Shown piece by piece: positions 60,214-64,000 of a stretch of DNA of 64,000 nucleotides. The notes beneath the pieces are model-generated. The model saw only the letters and a list, made by a program, of their open reading frames with translations, ran no database searches and was not told where the DNA came from. The stretch lies in the NCBI GenBank assembly GCA_905212975.1, contig CAJMGO010000001.1, forward strand, positions 62,001 through 126,000, in the 5' to 3' direction. A program made the position numbers and the translations under genes. The stretch comes from CAJMGO01 sp900557305 (lineage in GTDB: Bacteria; Bacillota_I; Bacilli_A; RF39; UBA660). Positions within the stretch are counted from its first letter, which is position 1, and every line of letters begins with the position of its first letter.

Positions 60214-60885
60214 ATGAAAAAATTTACAAAATTATTTCTGTTAATATTATTAATGTTTTCTATAAGTGGTTGTTCTACGGAACATGAGTTAGTTATTGAT
60301 GATAATGGAATGACAGAAAAAATTAATATTATTGTTCCAAAAACTGAAGAAAATAAAACTAAAATTTATGGACAGTATCAAAATAATTTATATGCCATAG
60401 ATAATGATTATACTAAAAAAATGTATGATAAAAAAATATCAGAGAATGAGGATAATTATGTATTAACATATAAAGTAAATTATGCTTTTTCTGAAATAAA
60501 ATTCGATTATTTGTTTAGTACTTGCTTTGACTCATATAGTGCTGTAAAAGGAAATGATAATACATTTATAATAAGTACATCTAAAGGATATAATTGTTTA
60601 TATTATGAAATGGGAAATTTTGATAAATACGAATTAAAAATTAGGACGAAATATAATGTATTAGAAACAAATGCTGATTCTATTGATAAAGATGTTATGA
60701 AATGGAATATTGATTTTACTAATTATGAAAATAAAAATATATATTTAAAGATTAGTCTTGAAAAAAATAAAAAAAATATTTCTGCTTATGGTATTTTGAT
60801 AATTATTTTTGCTTCTATTCTTGTATTAAGTGGTATAATATTTTTAATTGTTAAAGCAATAAATAAGAAAAATAATAAAATTTAG
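60214..60885 (+). CDS. lipoprotein with C-terminal membrane helix
   Basis: The 223-residue protein has a lipobox (MFSISGC, Cys at residue 20), an outer domain of about 160 residues and a C-terminal helix (about 190-215) with a basic tail. Double anchoring by lipid and helix is unusual. Short lipoproteins are found in many T4SS loci (VirB7-like), but no similarity is seen. AGAGGTG precedes the ATG, nine bases behind the hydrolase gene. Confidence 0.65.
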   Translation: MKKFTKLFLLILLMFSISGCSTEHELVIDDNGMTEKINIIVPKTEENKTKIYGQYQNNLYAIDNDYTKKMYDKKISENEDNYVLTYKVNYAFSEIKFDYLFSTCFDSYSAVKGNDNTFIISTSKGYNCLYYEMGNFDKYELKIRTKYNVLETNADSIDKDVMKWNIDFTNYENKNIYLKISLEKNKKNISAYGILIIIFASILVLSGIIFLIVKAINKKNNKI

Positions 60886-60895
60886 GAGGTAACTT

Positions 60896-62986
60896 ATGAA
60901 ACTAAAATTTAGAGCTGATCCGAAAAACTGGTTTATATTTGGAGTATTCATGATATTCTTATTCTTGTTAATAGATTTGATTGTCGTAAATGCTATAGCA
61001 TTTTTAAACAATACGTCTTTTACTTTAAATCCTTTATTAGCTTTTTCAGAAGGTCTTATAGCACCTGTTATGGTATTTTATATAGGTACTGTTATAGTTG
61101 TTTTCTCAAGTTTAAATTCATATTTTTTTGAAAGAGAAAAAGGAATAGGTTTTTCTTCATCTCCAAAAAAAGAAAAAGGTTATTCTAGGTGGGCAAGTGA
61201 TAAGGAATTTAAGAAAATATTAAAAAAAGTTAATCCTAAATCACCAACATCAGATGTTGCTGGAATTCCACTTATTAATAATGGTAAGGAAATATGGGTT
61301 GATGATGGAGAATGGCATAATTTAGTAATTGGGTCCACTGCATCTGGTAAAACTGAATCAATAGTTCAACCTATGGTTAAAACTTTAGCAAAAGCTGGCG
61401 AATCAATGATTATTACCGATCCTAAAGGTGAAATATATGAGAGAAATGCAGAAGAATTAAGAGAAAAAGGATATGAAATTATTTTACTTAACTTCCGTAA
61501 TCCACAGATGGGTAATTGTTGGAATCCACTTACTCTTCCTTACAGCTTATATAAATCTGGAAATAATGATAAAGCAACAGAGCTTCTAGATGATTTGGCT
61601 AAAAATATTCTTTATGATGAAACAAGTAAAGGCCAAGATCCATTTTGGGAAAATACCTCTGCTGATTACTTTGCTGGACTTTCTTTAGCTTTATTTGAAG
61701 ATGCTAAAGAAGAAGAAATTAACTTAAATACAATTAACTTGATGACAACAATAGGTGAGGAAAAAATAGGAAATACTACATATATGAAAGAGTATTTTAG
61801 CGACAAAGATAAATCTTCACCTGCATATGTTAATGTTGCAAGTACTATTATGGCCCCAGCTGAAACAAAAGGATCAATTTTATCTGTTTTTAAACAAAAA
61901 ATAAAATTATTTTCTTCTAAAGAAAATCTTTCTGAAATGTTAAGTCGCAGTGATTTTGATATGAAAGATATTGGGAAAAAGAAAACAGCTGTATTTATAG
62001 TAATTCATGATGAAAAAAAGACATATCATCCACTTGCTACTATATTTATTAAACAATGTTATGAAACTTTAGTTGATGTTGCTTTTGAAAATGGGGGTAA
62101 ATTACCATTTAAAACGAATTTTATATTGGATGAGTTTGCAAATATGCCACCTTTAAAGGATGCAGATGCAATGGTTACAGCAGCTCGTTCAAGAAAAATA
62201 AGGTTTACTTTTATTATTCAAAACTTTGCCCAGTTAACAGAAGTTTATGGTAAAGAAAAAGGAGATACAATAAAAGGTAACTGTGGTAACTGGATATATT
62301 TGATAAGTAGTGAATTGTCTGCTCTAGAGGAAATAAGTAAAATGTGTGGTGAGGTAAAATCTAAAAAAGATGATAAGACTGCATCTACTCCACTTGTTAC
62401 AGTAAGTGATTTACAGAGACTTCCAATGTATACAATGATAATTTTGAGAACCAGAGAAAACCCTTTTAAAACAAAAATGACTCCAGCATGGAAAATGGAA
62501 AAAGAAGGTATGTGGGATAAAGTTTATCCAAAATCAGATTATCCACACAGAGAAAAAAATAAAGTTCCAGTTTTTGATTTAAAGGAATATGTAGATAAAA
62601 AAAGAGAAGAAAAAATTAACCAAATGATGTCAAATAGTGAGAATAAAGGTCCATCAATGTTTGATCCTTCTGCAATGTTTAGTCCTAAGAAAACTCCTTT
62701 CAATCCAATGATGGGAAAAAATCCTGGGCTTGATGTTGATGAAATAGTAAAAAGATTGGATGCAAAAATTGCTGAATTAGAAGAAGAAGAAAGATTAGAA
62801 AATGAAAAAAATAAACAACAAGAATTAAAAGATAAGAAAGATATTAAAGAAGTTATTGATTTTAAGGATGAAAAATCAGAAAAAGATAAAAAAAAGGATG
62901 ACTTTATTGATACAAAAGTTTCTTCTGATGCAGATATAACTGATGATCAATTTTTTGATGATTTCTTTTATGATGATGATGAATAA
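60896..62986 (+). CDS. VirD4/TraG-type coupling protein
   Basis: The 696-residue protein has two N-terminal helices (about residues 12-32 and 50-75), Walker A VIGSTASGKTESIVQPMVKT near 143-162, the DPKGEIYERN motif, Walker B FILDEFANMP near 408-417, and the AARSRKIRFTFIIQNFAQL motif. This is a VirD4/TraG ATPase that brings substrates, protein or DNA-protein, to the channel. The last 130 residues are charged and acidic, perhaps for substrate binding. AGGAGG precedes the ATG. Confidence 0.93.
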   Translation: MKLKFRADPKNWFIFGVFMIFLFLLIDLIVVNAIAFLNNTSFTLNPLLAFSEGLIAPVMVFYIGTVIVVFSSLNSYFFEREKGIGFSSSPKKEKGYSRWASDKEFKKILKKVNPKSPTSDVAGIPLINNGKEIWVDDGEWHNLVIGSTASGKTESIVQPMVKTLAKAGESMIITDPKGEIYERNAEELREKGYEIILLNFRNPQMGNCWNPLTLPYSLYKSGNNDKATELLDDLAKNILYDETSKGQDPFWENTSADYFAGLSLALFEDAKEEEINLNTINLMTTIGEEKIGNTTYMKEYFSDKDKSSPAYVNVASTIMAPAETKGSILSVFKQKIKLFSSKENLSEMLSRSDFDMKDIGKKKTAVFIVIHDEKKTYHPLATIFIKQCYETLVDVAFENGGKLPFKTNFILDEFANMPPLKDADAMVTAARSRKIRFTFIIQNFAQLTEVYGKEKGDTIKGNCGNWIYLISSELSALEEISKMCGEVKSKKDDKTASTPLVTVSDLQRLPMYTMIILRTRENPFKTKMTPAWKMEKEGMWDKVYPKSDYPHREKNKVPVFDLKEYVDKKREEKINQMMSNSENKGPSMFDPSAMFSPKKTPFNPMMGKNPGLDVDEIVKRLDAKIAELEEEERLENEKNKQQELKDKKDIKEVIDFKDEKSEKDKKKDDFIDTKVSSDADITDDQFFDDFFYDDDE

Positions 62987-63014
62987 AGTGTTAAAAACAC
63001 TTTATTTTTTATTT
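62986..63014 (+). terminator. terminator behind VirD4
   Basis: Stem AAAGTG/CACTTT with loop TTAAAAA, followed by a T-rich run. Confidence 0.75.
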
Positions 63015-63021
63015 ATATATA

Positions 63022-63030
63022 TGGTATAAT
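63022..63030 (+). promoter_or_regulatory. extended -10 promoter before the last gene
   Basis: TGGTATAAT with the TGn extension, 25 bases before the ATG at 63056. Confidence 0.55.
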
Positions 63031-63055
63031 GAAAGTAATTATAGGAGGAAAAATT

Positions 63056-64000
63056 ATGAAAAAAAAAGGTATTTTTTATATTTTATTTGCATTTTTAATA
63101 ATGTTTGGTTTAAAAGCAAATGTATTTGCTGAGGGGGATGACCTTTTTTGTGTATATAAAGTAGAAAATGCAAAAGAAGCGTTGCCAAGTAATAATGGTG
63201 ATTATTTTGCCTTATCTCTTTATGACGACAAATGGAAGGTAAGGCGATTGTATTCTAGCGAAAATGAAACATATTATAGTTTTAGTGGGAATTATTCAGA
63301 TGATGATTATGATTATTTGGCTTCATCTCTTAATACTGAAGTTTTTGAGTGCCCTAAAAATATATATGCTATTTTAAAAAACAAGGATTCAAGTTCTATT
63401 TTAAAAAATATAATTGGAAACATAAACATAGGTCCAAGTTTTACTTTAGAACAAAATGAAAAATTTAATGTTGGTAATTTAAAACTTTTAAGTTTCCCTC
63501 AAAAAATATGTTCATATAGTGATGAAAATAAATCTTCTTATATTCAGTTGATTCGTTCTTCTTCTGGGGTTCTAGCAAATCCATTTATTGTATCTGGGAA
63601 TGCAGGAATTGTTAGTAGTTTTAAAGGCAATGCTAGTTTATCTAAAATAAAGGTTCCTTTTGAACTTGATAATGGTTCTTGTTACAAAGAGTTATATATT
63701 GGCGATAATATATCTAATGATGAATCAAAAGCTGGAAGCTCTAGTAAAAAATGGAACTTAATTTCTAATACTAATTTTATTGAGGTTGATGAAAACGGAA
63801 ATTCTAGTGAAGGTGGTAATTCGTTTAAGTCGCTTGCATGTACTTATACCGATGGTTCTAACGACTATATTTTAAGTCAAGGATATGCCGGTAAAATTAC
63901 ATTTGTAAGGTTGGCTTCAAATGATAAAGGAATTGCTAGTTCGAAGTACATTGTTAATAATAACTCCCTTGATTCATTTCTTTTAGATACTTCTAATGGT
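63056..64000 (+). CDS. secreted protein, cut by the window edge
   Basis: An ATG behind AGGAGGAAAA opens a frame that stays open for 315 codons up to the last base. The start, MKKKGIFYILFAFLIMFGLK with cleavage near VFA, is a signal peptide. The visible part has six Cys, Ser/Asn-rich beta-type sequence and no known domain. It resembles the 1001-residue secreted protein at the head of the locus in composition and may be a second surface or exported partner of the machine. Confidence 0.75.
   Translation, partial: MKKKGIFYILFAFLIMFGLKANVFAEGDDLFCVYKVENAKEALPSNNGDYFALSLYDDKWKVRRLYSSENETYYSFSGNYSDDDYDYLASSLNTEVFECPKNIYAILKNKDSSSILKNIIGNINIGPSFTLEQNEKFNVGNLKLLSFPQKICSYSDENKSSYIQLIRSSSGVLANPFIVSGNAGIVSSFKGNASLSKIKVPFELDNGSCYKELYIGDNISNDESKAGSSSKKWNLISNTNFIEVDENGNSSEGGNSFKSLACTYTDGSNDYILSQGYAGKITFVRLASNDKGIASSKYIVNNNSLDSFLLDTSNG

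Larger units (their letters stand above)
40617..64000 (+). other. hybrid Tad pilus / type IV secretion locus, open at the right edge
   Basis: Eighteen or more genes run in one direction. Tad parts (CpaB, CpaF, TadB, TadC, pilin-like, TadZ-like) lie at 44.8-50.8 kb and T4SS parts (VirB2-like, VirB6, PrgI, VirB4, VirB1-like, VirD4) at 50.9-63.0 kb. Large secreted proteins flank both ends. Internal promoters precede the pilin, VirB2-like and VirB6 genes. No relaxase, TadV/CpaA peptidase or integrase is seen inside. Confidence 0.8.

Overview
The window is a strongly A+T-rich piece of a Firmicutes (Bacilli-like) chromosome. TGA is used as a stop, and the tRNA-Trp carries CCA, so the standard code applies, not the Mycoplasma code. 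Gene order matches Bacillus in places: rlmN-prpC-prkC-rsgA-rpe, and cotO convergent with cotY/Z. Several genes belong to spore families (SspI, CotY/CotZ, a CotO-like protein, a YutH-like protein, a SleB-type hydrolase). The likely source is an uncultured, spore-forming or formerly spore-forming Bacilli with a compact genome, possibly a gut lineage; this is inference.

Region by region. 1-6.3 kb is the right part of a mobile element: the end of a probable Mod methylase gene, a type III restriction Res gene, a helix-turn-helix protein, a large serine recombinase and a cargo gene. It ends inside a peptidoglycan amidase gene, of which only the C-terminal half plus LysM repeats remains (6.3-7.3 kb). 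7.3-12.3 kb holds a SleB-like hydrolase, a FAD/Rieske protein, an RluA-type enzyme, a PAP2-DgkA fusion and eight tRNA genes; a tyrosine recombinase remnant lies behind tRNA-Pro. 12.5-20 kb holds a lipoprotein, a diguanylate cyclase next to a dapF remnant, pcrA, a degenerate Nudix regulator, tRNA-Ser, a degenerate ZnuA-like lipoprotein, yidD and rnc. 20-23.4 kb holds three zinc-ribbon membrane proteins behind a promoter whose spacer contains ten consecutive G. 23.5-28.6 kb is the rlmN to rpe operon. 28.6-34.6 kb holds the spore genes, nifU, an S1 protein, five tRNAs, a DUF368 transporter and a ferredoxin. 34.6-40.6 kb holds an RlmCD-type methylase, a broken ORF6N gene and assorted membrane proteins.

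The most striking region is 40.6 kb to the right edge. One long locus, all on the plus strand, joins a Tad pilus core (CpaB, CpaF/TadA, TadB, TadC, TadZ-like, small pilin-like proteins) with a type IV secretion core (two VirB2-like proteins, VirB6/TrbL, PrgI, a VirB4 split into two genes, a VirB1-like SpoIID+CHAP hydrolase, a VirD4 coupling protein) and large secreted Cys-rich proteins. No relaxase is visible. The parts suggest a hybrid envelope machine for protein export or surface display, rather than ordinary conjugation; the right end is cut off by the window.
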